DNA of 64,000 bases from Verrucomicrobiia bacterium (GTDB lineage Bacteria > Verrucomicrobiota > Verrucomicrobiia > Verrucomicrobiales > DEV007), in assembly GCA_030425385.1 (NCBI GenBank), contig JAUIAH010000001.1, positions 434,001-498,000 on the forward strand, written 5' to 3'. The number at the start of each line of letters is the position of its first letter. Position 1 is the first letter of the stretch. A model generated the notes under the pieces. That model worked only from the letters and a program-made list of their open reading frames with translations. It was not told where the DNA came from and did not search any database. The translations under genes and the position numbers were made by a program. This document shows positions 44,250-52,628 of this stretch, piece after piece.

Positions 44250-44515
44250 TAAAGGGACAGGACCTTAGTCGGAATGGCCTTATAACGGGACAGGACCTTA
44301 GTCGGAATGGCCTTGACAACCTCGCGCGCCCAATGGACTTCCAAATCGGCACCCTAGCCGACCCCGGCCAAGACTACGAAGTCCGCTACAGCTACAACCA
44401 CGCCAACCGCGTCGCGGCTCAAGGCTACTGGTTCGAATACGACTACCTACCTACCTCCCTAGAAAACTCCGCAGGAGATCGAGGGACAGGTTCTGCGACT
44501 CGGCAAGTATCACGC
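44222..44515. repeat. GGGACAGG repeats and RHS fragment
   Basis: Three GGGACAGGACNTNANTCGGAAT units lie at 44226-44310, each followed by a GGCCTTA or TAATAA end, then an RHS fragment (44289-44470) reading LARPMDFQIGTLADPGQDYE, VRYSYNHANRVAAQGY, FEYDYLPTSLENS. A last GAGGGACAGG lies near 44480. The layout repeats that at 40053-40200. The stretch 44516-44665 up to ppk2 holds no gene I can support. Confidence 0.7.
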
Positions 44516-44665
44516 TAGTTGACGGGATGCTGAGCCCTTAGGCCAGCGCTTACTTGGGGTCGAGTAATCCGCGGCAGTGTCATCGGCGAAGGTGAGCGCC
44601 GTGATCCGGCGGCGGTGTGGCGAGCGCCTAAAGACTGCGTCCGATGGATTGTGAAATCGTCTTAG

Positions 44666-45634
44666 TCAAAGATCAACTACGTGTTCCTGGCGCTGTTCAT
44701 CGCGCTCGTAGACCTGGGCGGCAGTGCCCACAATCAAGGGATCCGGGTCTCCAATCAACGAGGTGTCCTTGTCAGGATAATCCAGGGCATTGAGGAAATA
44801 CCGCATGCAGTTGATGCGCGCGCGTTTCTTGTCGTCGGATTTGATGACGGTCCAGGGCGCATCGGCGGTGTCCGTGTAGAAGAACATCGATTTCTTTGCA
44901 TCGGTATAGTCATCCCATTTGTGCAGCGATTCGAGATCGATGGGGCTAAGTTTCCATTGCTTGAGCGGATCAACCTTGCGGGCGTGGAATCGGCGCAATT
45001 GTTCTAGCCGACTAACGGAGAACCAGAATTTGAATAGCCGAATCCCGCTATTCACAAACATGCGTTCCAGGGAGGGGCATTGGCGGAGGAACTCCAGGTA
45101 TTCTCGAGAATCGCAGAATCCCATCACGCGCTCGACACCGGCGCGATTGTACCACGAGCGATCGAAGAAAGTCATCTCACCTTCCGTGGGCAGGTGCTTG
45201 ATGTAACGCTGGAAATACCATTCGCCGCGTTCGCGATCCGTGGGCTTCTCCAGGGCAACGACATGGGCGGCCCGTGGGTTGAGGTGCTCCATGAATCGCT
45301 TGATGGTACCGCCTTTGCCGGCGGCATCGCGCCCTTCGAAGAGACATACAATGCGTTCGCCTCGCAGTTTCACCCAGTTCTGGACCTTTAAGAGTTCGGA
45401 CTGGAGCTGAAGCTTGATTCTCTCATAATGCGCTAACGGCATCTTTTCCCGATAGGGATAAATGCCACGCTCGTGGTTGACCTTGAGCGTTTCCGAGTTG
45501 CTGAGTCCCTTTCCAGAGCGTTGCGATTCTAACAACTGCTCCAGATCACCGTAGTTGGCGCCATCGGTGTCTGCGTTATTGATCTCGGCAAGGGAGGAGG
45601 ACAGGTCAATGCTAGGAGAAGCTTCAGTTGGCAT
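44666..45634 (-). CDS. ppk2: Polyphosphate kinase 2
   Basis: 322 residues. PPK2 uses polyphosphate to phosphorylate nucleoside mono- or diphosphates. The Walker A motif is FEGRDAAGKGGTIKRF at ~100-114, the lid and Walker B region FFDRSWYNRAGVERVMGF follows at ~156, and the conserved KFWFSVSRLEQLRRFHAR and SPIDLESLHKWDDYTDAK blocks are present. The single-domain length and a ~60-residue N-terminal extension fit class I PPK2 (NDP kinase type), though class cannot be proved by eye. No ppk1 is nearby. Confidence 0.92.
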   Translation of the reverse strand: MPTEASPSIDLSSSLAEINNADTDGANYGDLEQLLESQRSGKGLSNSETLKVNHERGIYPYREKMPLAHYERIKLQLQSELLKVQNWVKLRGERIVCLFEGRDAAGKGGTIKRFMEHLNPRAAHVVALEKPTDRERGEWYFQRYIKHLPTEGEMTFFDRSWYNRAGVERVMGFCDSREYLEFLRQCPSLERMFVNSGIRLFKFWFSVSRLEQLRRFHARKVDPLKQWKLSPIDLESLHKWDDYTDAKKSMFFYTDTADAPWTVIKSDDKKRARINCMRYFLNALDYPDKDTSLIGDPDPLIVGTAAQVYERDEQRQEHVVDL

Positions 45635-45665
45635 GGCGGCGATGGATAAGCAGATAAGTGTAGAG

Positions 45666-46724
45666 TTAGAGTTTGACCCAATCTTTGAGATGAGCGTGTT
45701 CGAAGATCATTTCATTCTGGATCTTGAGATCTTGACCCATGCCCGCTTCTCGAGCGCGTCGATACATGGCGAAGGCAATGGCCACATCGGCATAGGCCAG
45801 GCCCACGGCGTTGAAGTAGGTGCGTTCTTCATCCTTCTCACGCCCAGCGAGCTTCCCACTTAATAGATCGACCAGATTGCCATGGATATCAGTGTCGGCA
45901 AGTTCGCCGTCTTGATACATTCTGCTGAGTGTCTGGGTGCGATGTTTCACCGTTTCCCAATCATCACAGACAATCTTATCACATTGTTTGGCGACTGCGT
46001 ATTCATCTTCCCACCCACCCACGTGGCTATAGAAGGCGCCAGCCTTCATCCATGCAGCTTTGAGCAAAGGCGCTTGGGCACTGGTGGCGGTGACGATCAC
46101 ATCCGCGTCGGAGACGGCAGCTTCGAGATCACTTTGAGTTCCTTCAAAGCGCATGTCGGCGAGGATCGGCCCCATTTCGTTGATAAACTGAGCCTCCTCC
46201 GCAGGGTCCTTGGCGGCGACCCGACAGACTTCAAGAGAAGGCAGGGCGGTCTTCATGGCAATGAGGTGCATCTTGGCCTGCTCGCCCGCACCGATGAATC
46301 CGATGGCCTTTGAATCTGATCGTGCCAAGTGCCTTGCGGCCAGACCGCCCATGGCGCCGACACGCATGTTAGAGCATAGCGTTCCCTCCATGAAAGCGAT
46401 TGGGAAACCGTGCTCGATTTCTGAGAGGATGATGACTGCTGACAGATTCTGGATCCCATATTTCACAGGATTGGGCGGAAAGACGGAGACCCATTTCACC
46501 CCGCAGACTTTGTCTTTCACGAAGGTGGCCGGGAGGCAGTTGATGCGTTCCTGGGTGTCGTCATTGAAGATTTGCACGATCTTCTCTGGGAATAGGACGT
46601 CGCCGTTTTGGAATGCCAGCATAGCGGATTCGGCCGCGTCCATGGCCATGCGAATATCAAGACAACCGGCGCCCAGGAGATCCTCCTGGGAATAGTATTG
46701 GCAGTGGATCTCGTGATTACCCAT
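45666..46724 (-). CDS. Ornithine cyclodeaminase/mu-crystallin family protein
   Basis: 352 residues from the ATG at 46724; the frame opens at 46835 inside the divergent upstream region. The NAD-binding fold is around AIGFIGAGEQAKMHLIAMKT, with the substrate region VKWVSVFPPNP, and VSDADVIVTATSAQAPLLKA in the dinucleotide domain. The start YYSQEDLLGAGCLDIRMAMD resembles the branch annotated as 'tyramine oxidase subunit B', but actual activity in this family ranges over imine and amino-acid dehydrogenases, so I leave the substrate open. Confidence 0.85.
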   Translation of the reverse strand: MGNHEIHCQYYSQEDLLGAGCLDIRMAMDAAESAMLAFQNGDVLFPEKIVQIFNDDTQERINCLPATFVKDKVCGVKWVSVFPPNPVKYGIQNLSAVIILSEIEHGFPIAFMEGTLCSNMRVGAMGGLAARHLARSDSKAIGFIGAGEQAKMHLIAMKTALPSLEVCRVAAKDPAEEAQFINEMGPILADMRFEGTQSDLEAAVSDADVIVTATSAQAPLLKAAWMKAGAFYSHVGGWEDEYAVAKQCDKIVCDDWETVKHRTQTLSRMYQDGELADTDIHGNLVDLLSGKLAGREKDEERTYFNAVGLAYADVAIAFAMYRRAREAGMGQDLKIQNEMIFEHAHLKDWVKL

Positions 46725-46945
46725 GACGCAGGCTACGATCTTCCCGGGAGGCCGCTTCGCAGATCTTGTTGGTGTGGGCTCGCTTCTTGAACTCGTGCTG
46801 GCGATTCGCAGCGGGCAAACTTCTGCTCTGGACATGGGAAAAAGTGCTTGGCAAAGCGCTTTGGCTGCACAACTTTGGCCGCTCTCCAGAAACCAGGGTC
46901 ATTTCCCAACGATGCCCCGAATCCTGGAGGCACACCTCACAAACC

Positions 46946-47245
46946 ATGGCCGTAGCAATTAGACTCCGCAGAGAAGGAAACCGGAACCGGGCATTCTACC
47001 GTATCGTCGTGGCCGATAGCCGCGCCCGCCGTGATGGCCGTTTCATCGACACCATCGGCACCTACAACCCCAACGAATCGGGGACGAATTTCCAACTCGA
47101 TCTGAGCAAAGCCGAAGACTGGATTTCCAAGGGCGCCCAGCCCTCAGACACCGTCCGCAGCCTCATCAAGAAAGCGCGTCGCGGCGAAGGCACGGCCCCG
47201 GCTCAGGATGCACCGACCGAAGCGACGGCAGAGGCGGAGAGCTAA
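46946..47245 (+). CDS. rpsP: 30S ribosomal protein S16
   Basis: 99 residues. [40 protein letters not shown] and NPNES are the S16 hallmark, followed by [20 protein letters not shown]. The C-terminal tail after ~85 is an Ala/Glu/Pro-rich extension as in other Verrucomicrobia. The frame opens 180 bp earlier, but only the ATG at 46946 gives the family start. khpA follows after 24 bp, the usual rpsP-khpA pairing. Confidence 0.96.
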   Translation: MAVAIRLRREGNRNRAFYRIVVADSRARRDGRFIDTIGTYNPNESGTNFQLDLSKAEDWISKGAQPSDTVRSLIKKARRGEGTAPAQDAPTEATAEAES

Positions 47246-47269
47246 GAATCCCCTTTCTTCTTCCCAACC

Positions 47270-47569
47270 ATGGATGCAGCGACGGCCCTTCGCGAATTTC
47301 TGGAATACATCATCGGGCAACTGATCGATCAGCCAGAAGCGGGTGCCATTGCGCATGAGCTTTCAGAGGATGGGAAACAGCATCATTTCCGCGTGACCTT
47401 GAGCGAGGACGATGTGGGCATGATCATTGGCAAAGGGGGACACACGGTCACGGCCATGCGGAATCTCCTCAATGCCGCCGCCGCGCGGGATGGCCAGCGC
47501 GTCACGTTGAAAGTGACGGGGCCGATGGACTACCAACACCCCGAGGATGAAGAAGGAGACGACGCGTAG
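47270..47569 (+). CDS. khpA: KH-domain RNA-binding protein KhpA
   Basis: 99 residues. N-terminal LREFLEYIIGQLIDQPEAGA precedes a single KH domain with the GxxG loop in VGMIIGKGGHTVTAMRNLLN and a final acidic tail (HPEDEEGDDA). KhpA/YlqC-type proteins bind RNA, often with KhpB, and affect cell division and small-RNA biology in Gram-positives. Downstream of rpsP by 24 bp, and 12 bp before the antiporter gene. Confidence 0.93.
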   Translation: MDAATALREFLEYIIGQLIDQPEAGAIAHELSEDGKQHHFRVTLSEDDVGMIIGKGGHTVTAMRNLLNAAAARDGQRVTLKVTGPMDYQHPEDEEGDDA

Positions 47570-47581
47570 GCCGCCTCCGCT

Positions 47582-48652
47582 ATGATTCTTCAACTCGCGC
47601 TTCTCATTTGCGGTCTCGCATTGCTCTCATTCGGAGCGGAATGGCTGGTGGGTGGGAGTTCGCGTCTTGCGCTGAAATACGGCATTTCTCCGCTGATCGT
47701 CGCCCTGACCATTGTCGCCTTTGGCACCAGCAGCCCGGAGCTCGTCGTCTGCCTGACCAAGCAACTCACGGAAGCGGATCCCATCGTTGCCGGAGGCTTT
47801 GTCTTTGGGAACGTCATCGGTTCTAACATCTTTAATATCGCGCTCATCCTGGCGGTCGGGGCCTTGATTCGGCCCATCATGATCTCGCGCCAGATCATTC
47901 TGCGCGAAGCTCCTATCCTGATCGTGGCCACTCTGATGCTCGTGTGGTTCATGCTAGACCAGCAGATCACGGTGTTGGAAGGCGGCCTTCTCTTCACAGG
48001 CTTGCTGGCTTTTCTCATCTTCTCAGGAGTCACTTCCGTCCGGCAAATGGCACGAAGTCGTGAGCAAGGCCCCAATCCTGAGCAGGCTGAAGAATTGGCA
48101 GACGCTCAGCGGGCCTCCAATCTCTGGCTGATCGCACTTATTCTGGCTGGCATTCTTGGATTAGCGTTAGGTTCGCATCTCCTGGTGGGCAGTGCCGAGA
48201 AGATCGCCCTCATGCTCGGCGTTCCTGAGGCCCTTGTGAGTCTCACGCTGGTCGCCTTTGGCACCAGTGTGCCTGAATTGGCCACCGTGGTGGCGGCGGC
48301 TCGTCGCAATGCTGGCGATATGATCACCGGGAATGTGATTGGCTCGAACATCTTTAATATTCTCGCCATCGTGGGCATTACCGCCATGGCCAAACCGATC
48401 GTCTACAGCACTCAAGAAGTGACAATGGTAGAAATCGGTTACATGACGGCGCTTGCCATCCTCCTGTTTCCCTTTCTGCTCACGCGCAAGACCTTGGCGC
48501 GCTGGGAAGGCGCCATCCTCTTGGCTAGTTGTCTCCTCTATGTCGGGTATCTTTCGCAGCGCTTGCCCGATAAACTTCCCATAGAGGAATCCGAGGCCGC
48601 CCATGTGCAAAGCATCCGTCCCGCCCTTGCGGAACCACCAATGCCCTTCTAA
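47582..48652 (+). CDS. Calcium/sodium antiporter (CaCA family, YrbG-like)
   Basis: 356 residues with two inverted halves, each carrying an alpha-repeat: IVAFGTSSPELVVCLTKQ with GNVIGSNIFNIALILAVGA, and LVAFGTSVPELATVVAAARR with GNVIGSNIFNILAIVGI. About ten transmembrane helices. The conserved acidic residues of the repeats bind cation. Probable function is Na+ or H+-coupled Ca2+ extrusion at the inner membrane. Short spacing to khpA upstream and hldD downstream (9 bp) suggests one transcript. Confidence 0.93.
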   Translation: MILQLALLICGLALLSFGAEWLVGGSSRLALKYGISPLIVALTIVAFGTSSPELVVCLTKQLTEADPIVAGGFVFGNVIGSNIFNIALILAVGALIRPIMISRQIILREAPILIVATLMLVWFMLDQQITVLEGGLLFTGLLAFLIFSGVTSVRQMARSREQGPNPEQAEELADAQRASNLWLIALILAGILGLALGSHLLVGSAEKIALMLGVPEALVSLTLVAFGTSVPELATVVAAARRNAGDMITGNVIGSNIFNILAIVGITAMAKPIVYSTQEVTMVEIGYMTALAILLFPFLLTRKTLARWEGAILLASCLLYVGYLSQRLPDKLPIEESEAAHVQSIRPALAEPPMPF

Positions 48653-48661
48653 AGTTGGCGC

Positions 48662-49696
48662 ATGGCATACGACAATAAACGGCGCTACATCGTCACGGGC
48701 GGAGCGGGCATGATTGGCAGCGCCATCGTGTGGGCATTGAACAACCGCGGAGTGGATAATATCCTCGTAGTGGATCGGTTAGGGACCGATGAGAAATGGC
48801 GCAACTTGGTGCCTCTGCAGTATGCCGATTACATGGATGCCGATGAGTTTCTCAAGGTGACTCAAACGAAGGGTGATACGTTGGGATCTGTCGGGGCTGT
48901 GTTTCACATGGGGGCCTGTTCTTCCACGACGGAGAAGGATGCCAAGTATCTGATGGACAACAACTTCGCCTACACGCGTGACATCGCACAGTGGGCTGTT
49001 TCGCGCCGTTTCCGCTTTGTTTACGCGTCTTCTGCCGCCACGTATGGTGATGGTTCCGAGGGCATGAGCGATCAAACGGAAGCGCTCTATGCGTATCGTC
49101 CCCTTAATATGTATGGGTATTCGAAGCATCTCTTCGACTGCTATGCCATTCAGAAAGGTATCAGCCGAGGCATCGTTGGCCTGAAGTTCTTCAATATCTT
49201 TGGCCCTAACGAACATCACAAAGGCGACATGCGCAGCGTGGTGAACAAAGGATTCTATCAGATTCTTCAAACGGGTCGGCTTCAGCTTTTCAAGAGCTAT
49301 CATCCCGATTTCGCCGATGGAGAGCAGAAGCGTGACTTCCTCTATGTGAAGGATGCTGCCGAGATGGCACTCCATCTAGCAGAATTGCCTTTGGCGGGCG
49401 GTCTCTTCAACATTGGTTCCGGCGTGGCTTCGACCTGGCTTGACCTGGCCCACGCCTTGTTTGCGGCCATGGGACGCCCGAGTCAGATTGATATGGTGGA
49501 CATGCCAGAGCATCTCCGTGGCAAGTATCAATACTTCACTCAGGCGGAGATGGAGCGGTTCCAATCTACCAATTACCCGGAAGTGATCACGCCTCTCCGC
49601 GAGGCTGTGCGTGATTACGTGCAGACCTACCTCATGCCCGGGAAGTTTCTCGGTGATGAGCCCTGGGATGAAGATGAAGAAGAGGCGGCGGGCTAG
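48662..49696 (+). CDS. hldD: ADP-L-glycero-D-manno-heptose 6-epimerase
   Basis: 344 residues of the extended SDR fold. NADP motif YIVTGGAGMIGSAIVWALN, the HldD signature FHMGACSSTTEKDAKYLMDN, catalytic YGYSKHLFD (Tyr ~153, Lys ~157), and FFNIFGPNEHHKGDMRSVV. HldD makes the ADP-heptose precursor of lipopolysaccharide inner core, implying a Gram-negative envelope with heptose-containing LPS. Other heptose genes are not in the window. Confidence 0.93.
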   Translation: MAYDNKRRYIVTGGAGMIGSAIVWALNNRGVDNILVVDRLGTDEKWRNLVPLQYADYMDADEFLKVTQTKGDTLGSVGAVFHMGACSSTTEKDAKYLMDNNFAYTRDIAQWAVSRRFRFVYASSAATYGDGSEGMSDQTEALYAYRPLNMYGYSKHLFDCYAIQKGISRGIVGLKFFNIFGPNEHHKGDMRSVVNKGFYQILQTGRLQLFKSYHPDFADGEQKRDFLYVKDAAEMALHLAELPLAGGLFNIGSGVASTWLDLAHALFAAMGRPSQIDMVDMPEHLRGKYQYFTQAEMERFQSTNYPEVITPLREAVRDYVQTYLMPGKFLGDEPWDEDEEEAAG

Positions 49697-49732
49697 TCGA
49701 CGCTTCCCTAACAGACCCGCGCGCCTCCTTTC

Positions 49733-50554
49733 TCACATGGCGTCGTATGCAGAGATGATCTTCTGCAGGTAGTCTCGCTGGTCCATTTCCCAGTAGCGTG
49801 AGGAGAAGATTTCCACTTCGTCGGGCCCGTCAAAACCCGTCGCCAAGACGGCATCACGGATGGCGCGCAGCGGGATGCAGCCTTCTCCCATCAGGCCCCG
49901 GTCTAACAAGAGATCTTCCGTAGGTGTCTTCCAATCGCAGATGTGAAAGGCATGGAGATTCCCGTGCTTTCCACAACGGGCAATCTCCTCTTCCAGATCA
50001 GGGTCCCACCAGAGATGGTAGACGTCCACGGCCACGCCGACCCAGGGTGAATCGAGCGCCTCTGCCATGTCATTGGCCTGCGCCAAGGTGTTCACCGCAG
50101 AGCGATCGCCCGCATACATGGGGTGGAGTGGCTCGATGGAAAGCTTCACCCCATGGCCCTCGGCGAAAGGCAGGAGCTGCGCAATGCCGTCTTGAATCTG
50201 TTTCCGTGAGGTGTCCAAGGATTGCCCCGGGTCCGCGCCGCAGACGAGCACGACGAGCGGCGCGCCCAAGGCAGCGGCCTGTTCGATGGCTTGCTTGTTG
50301 TCATCAATCGCATCAGTGCGTTTGTTAGGATCAATACTGGGAAAGAAGCCCCCTCGGCACAGCGAGGTGACGGAGAGGGGATGATCCTGCACCATCTTGA
50401 CCGCTTCTGAGAGCGGCAGATCGTCGAGGACGTTTCGCCAAATGGTGATGTGCCCAATGCCCGCGCGAGCGTATTCGGTACAGCATTCTTGCAACGACCA
50501 AGGTTTGGTCGTCATCGTATGCACGCAGAGTTTTGAGAGATCCATGGTGCTCAT
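49733..50554 (-). CDS. Sugar phosphate isomerase/epimerase-like TIM barrel
   Basis: 273 residues of the xylose-isomerase-like TIM-barrel family (AP_endonuc_2; IolE/Hyi-like). Barrel strands and metal-ligand segments are visible in VKLSIEPLHPMYAGDRSAVN (Glu), VGVAVDVYHLWWDPDLEEEI (Asp, His) and HAFHICDW, ending with GPDEVEIFSSRYWEMD (Glu). No catalytic specificity can be deduced. First gene (in this order) of the polysaccharide-use cluster and 12 bp from the GH88-like gene, likely in one leftward operon with it and the XRE-cupin gene. Confidence 0.8.
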   Translation of the reverse strand: MSTMDLSKLCVHTMTTKPWSLQECCTEYARAGIGHITIWRNVLDDLPLSEAVKMVQDHPLSVTSLCRGGFFPSIDPNKRTDAIDDNKQAIEQAAALGAPLVVLVCGADPGQSLDTSRKQIQDGIAQLLPFAEGHGVKLSIEPLHPMYAGDRSAVNTLAQANDMAEALDSPWVGVAVDVYHLWWDPDLEEEIARCGKHGNLHAFHICDWKTPTEDLLLDRGLMGEGCIPLRAIRDAVLATGFDGPDEVEIFSSRYWEMDQRDYLQKIISAYDAM

Positions 50555-50566
50555 GTGAGGGCAATA

Positions 50567-51946
50567 TTAACGCATGCAGTCGAAGTAACGATAGTAGGGC
50601 TTGTCCTGCGCCACGCGCTGCACATAAAGAGCGAGTTCGCGCAAATGGTAGTCTCCCCACATGCTCGATTCACCATTGGCGATCTTACTTCCCTCAGGGA
50701 CGTGATCCCATCCGTTAGGCTCGTGGTAGATGGAATGAAGGAGCAAGCCTTGATGATCGCTATCCGTGCTCAAGTAGGGTTCTTTCAACAAAGTACGCAA
50801 GACGGTGAGGCCAGCTTGCCAATAGCGCGTGCCTTCCGCGCCGAGATAACGTCCCAAGCGAAGCAGTCCTTGAGCACCAATCGCCGCCGCCGAACTATCA
50901 ATGGGTTCGTGATCATTGTATGGGTCGGAAGGACGCGTGAGGTAGTCGCCGAGGTGAACGAGTCCAGGCGCACCCGTGTCCCAATAGGGCACACCATCGG
51001 TGGGCGTGTGATCCAAATAGAAATCGCAGGTGGCACGTGCCGCCCTGACAAAAGTGCGCTTGACGTCATCCCAATCGAGTCGGCTGGAGCCCCGCTCCAA
51101 GGCGGCGGTGTCTAACTGATCGAGAAACTCCAATTCCTCTGCAAAGCCGCACATCGCCCAGGCCAGCCCGCGTGTCCAGGTGGTGAATCCGGTGTAACCC
51201 TGCTGGGAATTCGGGCACCGGAACGCCCCGTCATTGCGATTGAACACCGACTCATGGGCGGTGCGACCCCAAAGGTCATAGCGATCGCGCCCTTCCCCAT
51301 AGAAGACGGAATACTTGGCTGTGGCCAGCCCGTGCTGGATGGCGCGTTCTAACAAACAGATCTCCTTGTCCCCCTCGGCCATGGCTTGATGCCCGAGCAT
51401 CCAACTCACGACCAAGGCTCGGCAGGAGCGGATGGTGTCGACAAACAGCGAGTGGGGCCCATTGAAGGAATAGATGAAGCCGCCGTCGTCCGGGAGCGAG
51501 GTCCATCGATACGCCTGCACTGCTCCGGACACTTTCAGGGCCAATTCATAGAAATGCCGCTCCCATGCTTGGTAGGGCACCCGTCCCTCATGCATGAGCC
51601 GAAGCAGGTTGCCGTAGGTGCTGACATTATTAAAACCGTGATCATGCACGCCGAAGTGGCTGACATGGGGCGCCATCTTCTCCACGGTCATTTGCCTACC
51701 ATACTCGAGCAATTCCTCATCACCCGTGGCATCAAACTGGAGGATAGCCGACCCAAACTCAAAACCCTGCGTCCACTCCGTCCACCCTCGCGTCGTGTAG
51801 CGGCCGGCCGCCGTGAAGACTGGGCTCCCTTTGGCATGATCATAATGATCGCGAATCAAGCGGATCTTCTCGCCTGATAGTTGCCAGAAACGTTCCAGAT
51901 CTGCTAACAAATCTGCGGGCTTGAGGGTATCGTCAATGTGTGTCAT
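50567..51946 (-). CDS. GH88/GH105-like unsaturated glucuronyl hydrolase
   Basis: 459 residues from the ATG at 51946. An (alpha/alpha)6-barrel type protein with GH88 features: RGWTEWTQGFEFGSAILQFD, FGVHDHGFNNVSTYGNLLRL (Asp in the HDxGF-type motif), GFTTWTRGLAWAMCGFAEEL, PIDSSAAAIGAQGLLRLGRY and the end GESSMWGDYHLRELALYVQR. Such enzymes remove unsaturated uronic acids left by polysaccharide lyases. That fits the PL14-like lyase 5 kb away. No signal peptide is seen, so it should be cytoplasmic. Confidence 0.82.
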   Translation of the reverse strand: MTHIDDTLKPADLLADLERFWQLSGEKIRLIRDHYDHAKGSPVFTAAGRYTTRGWTEWTQGFEFGSAILQFDATGDEELLEYGRQMTVEKMAPHVSHFGVHDHGFNNVSTYGNLLRLMHEGRVPYQAWERHFYELALKVSGAVQAYRWTSLPDDGGFIYSFNGPHSLFVDTIRSCRALVVSWMLGHQAMAEGDKEICLLERAIQHGLATAKYSVFYGEGRDRYDLWGRTAHESVFNRNDGAFRCPNSQQGYTGFTTWTRGLAWAMCGFAEELEFLDQLDTAALERGSSRLDWDDVKRTFVRAARATCDFYLDHTPTDGVPYWDTGAPGLVHLGDYLTRPSDPYNDHEPIDSSAAAIGAQGLLRLGRYLGAEGTRYWQAGLTVLRTLLKEPYLSTDSDHQGLLLHSIYHEPNGWDHVPEGSKIANGESSMWGDYHLRELALYVQRVAQDKPYYRYFDCMR

Positions 51947-51947
51947 G

Positions 51948-52490
51948 TTAGAATCGATTAGGTTTCTTGAGATGAAGAAGGATGAAGACGGTGGCATCCA
52001 GCGCCTCGTAGGTGTGATCTTGGATGGCGTCGAACTGCACGCTCTCTCCTGAAGATAATGTCAGGGTTTGCTCGCCGATGGTCAGCCGGAGAGATCCATG
52101 AATGACCCAACAGGTTTCCAAATCATCTCCATGCACGTCAGGTCGGCTCAGCTTCGCACCCGCCTCCGCCTCCCCCAGAAAGCAATGGTGATTGGCATAG
52201 CGGATCCGATGAAAGAAGAAGCCACTCGTCTCATAGCCATCCGCCTTCTGCCGGTGCGCCAAGGGTGACTCTGCTAGTGCCAGCAAATCGGACGCGGCCA
52301 AACCAAAGGCCGCCGCCACCTTGGCGAGGGTCTCCAACTCCGCTGTCGATTGGTTCCGCTCCAATTTCGAAATCACCGGCACCGAGATACCACAACTCTC
52401 CGACAACTGCGCCAGCGTCTGTCCCGCCCGCTGCCGCAATCGGCGCACAACCGAGAAATCATAATGAGTGCTTGAAGAGCCTTTCGCCAC
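51948..52490 (-). CDS. XRE-family regulator with cupin sensor domain
   Basis: About 180 residues. N-terminal HTH: LRQRAGQTLAQLSESCGISV, PVISKLERNQSTAELETLAK; C-terminal cupin: LSRPDVHGDDLETCWVIHGS and LTLSSGESVQFDAIQDHTYE. Likely binds a small ligand, possibly a sugar, and controls the GH88-isomerase operon 1 bp downstream. The frame extends to a TTG at 52547, but I prefer the GTG at 52490 because a direct repeat that looks like an operator (52496-52512) would otherwise be inside the coding region. The start is uncertain. Confidence 0.8.
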   Translation of the reverse strand: MAKGSSSTHYDFSVVRRLRQRAGQTLAQLSESCGISVPVISKLERNQSTAELETLAKVAAAFGLAASDLLALAESPLAHRQKADGYETSGFFFHRIRYANHHCFLGEAEAGAKLSRPDVHGDDLETCWVIHGSLRLTIGEQTLTLSSGESVQFDAIQDHTYEALDATVFILLHLKKPNRF

Positions 52491-52495
52491 GCCCA

Positions 52496-52512
52496 GAACT
52501 TTCGCGAACTTT
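52496..52512. promoter_or_regulatory. Direct repeat GAACTTT x2, candidate XRE operator
   Basis: GAACTTT occurs twice with 10-bp periodicity (52496 and 52506, spacer CGC), creating a TTCGCGAA palindrome in the middle. It lies 6-22 bp upstream of the preferred XRE start and between that gene and the divergent polysaccharide-deacetylase-like gene. Regulatory role inferred. Confidence 0.4.
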
Positions 52513-52628
52513 AAACTTGGGTCAAGAAATGAAAGCCAGAGAAACAATCTCAGGAATCATGGATCGGCGACCAAACATACAGTGGAATTATGATCTGTCC
52601 GCTGGGTCTTATCCGTTATCATTCCCAG

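Noticed and set aside
46766-46945. 60-codon 5' extension of rpsP
   Set aside because: S16 begins MAVxIRL in other bacteria, and the extension overlaps the divergent upstream gene region with no conserved sequence.
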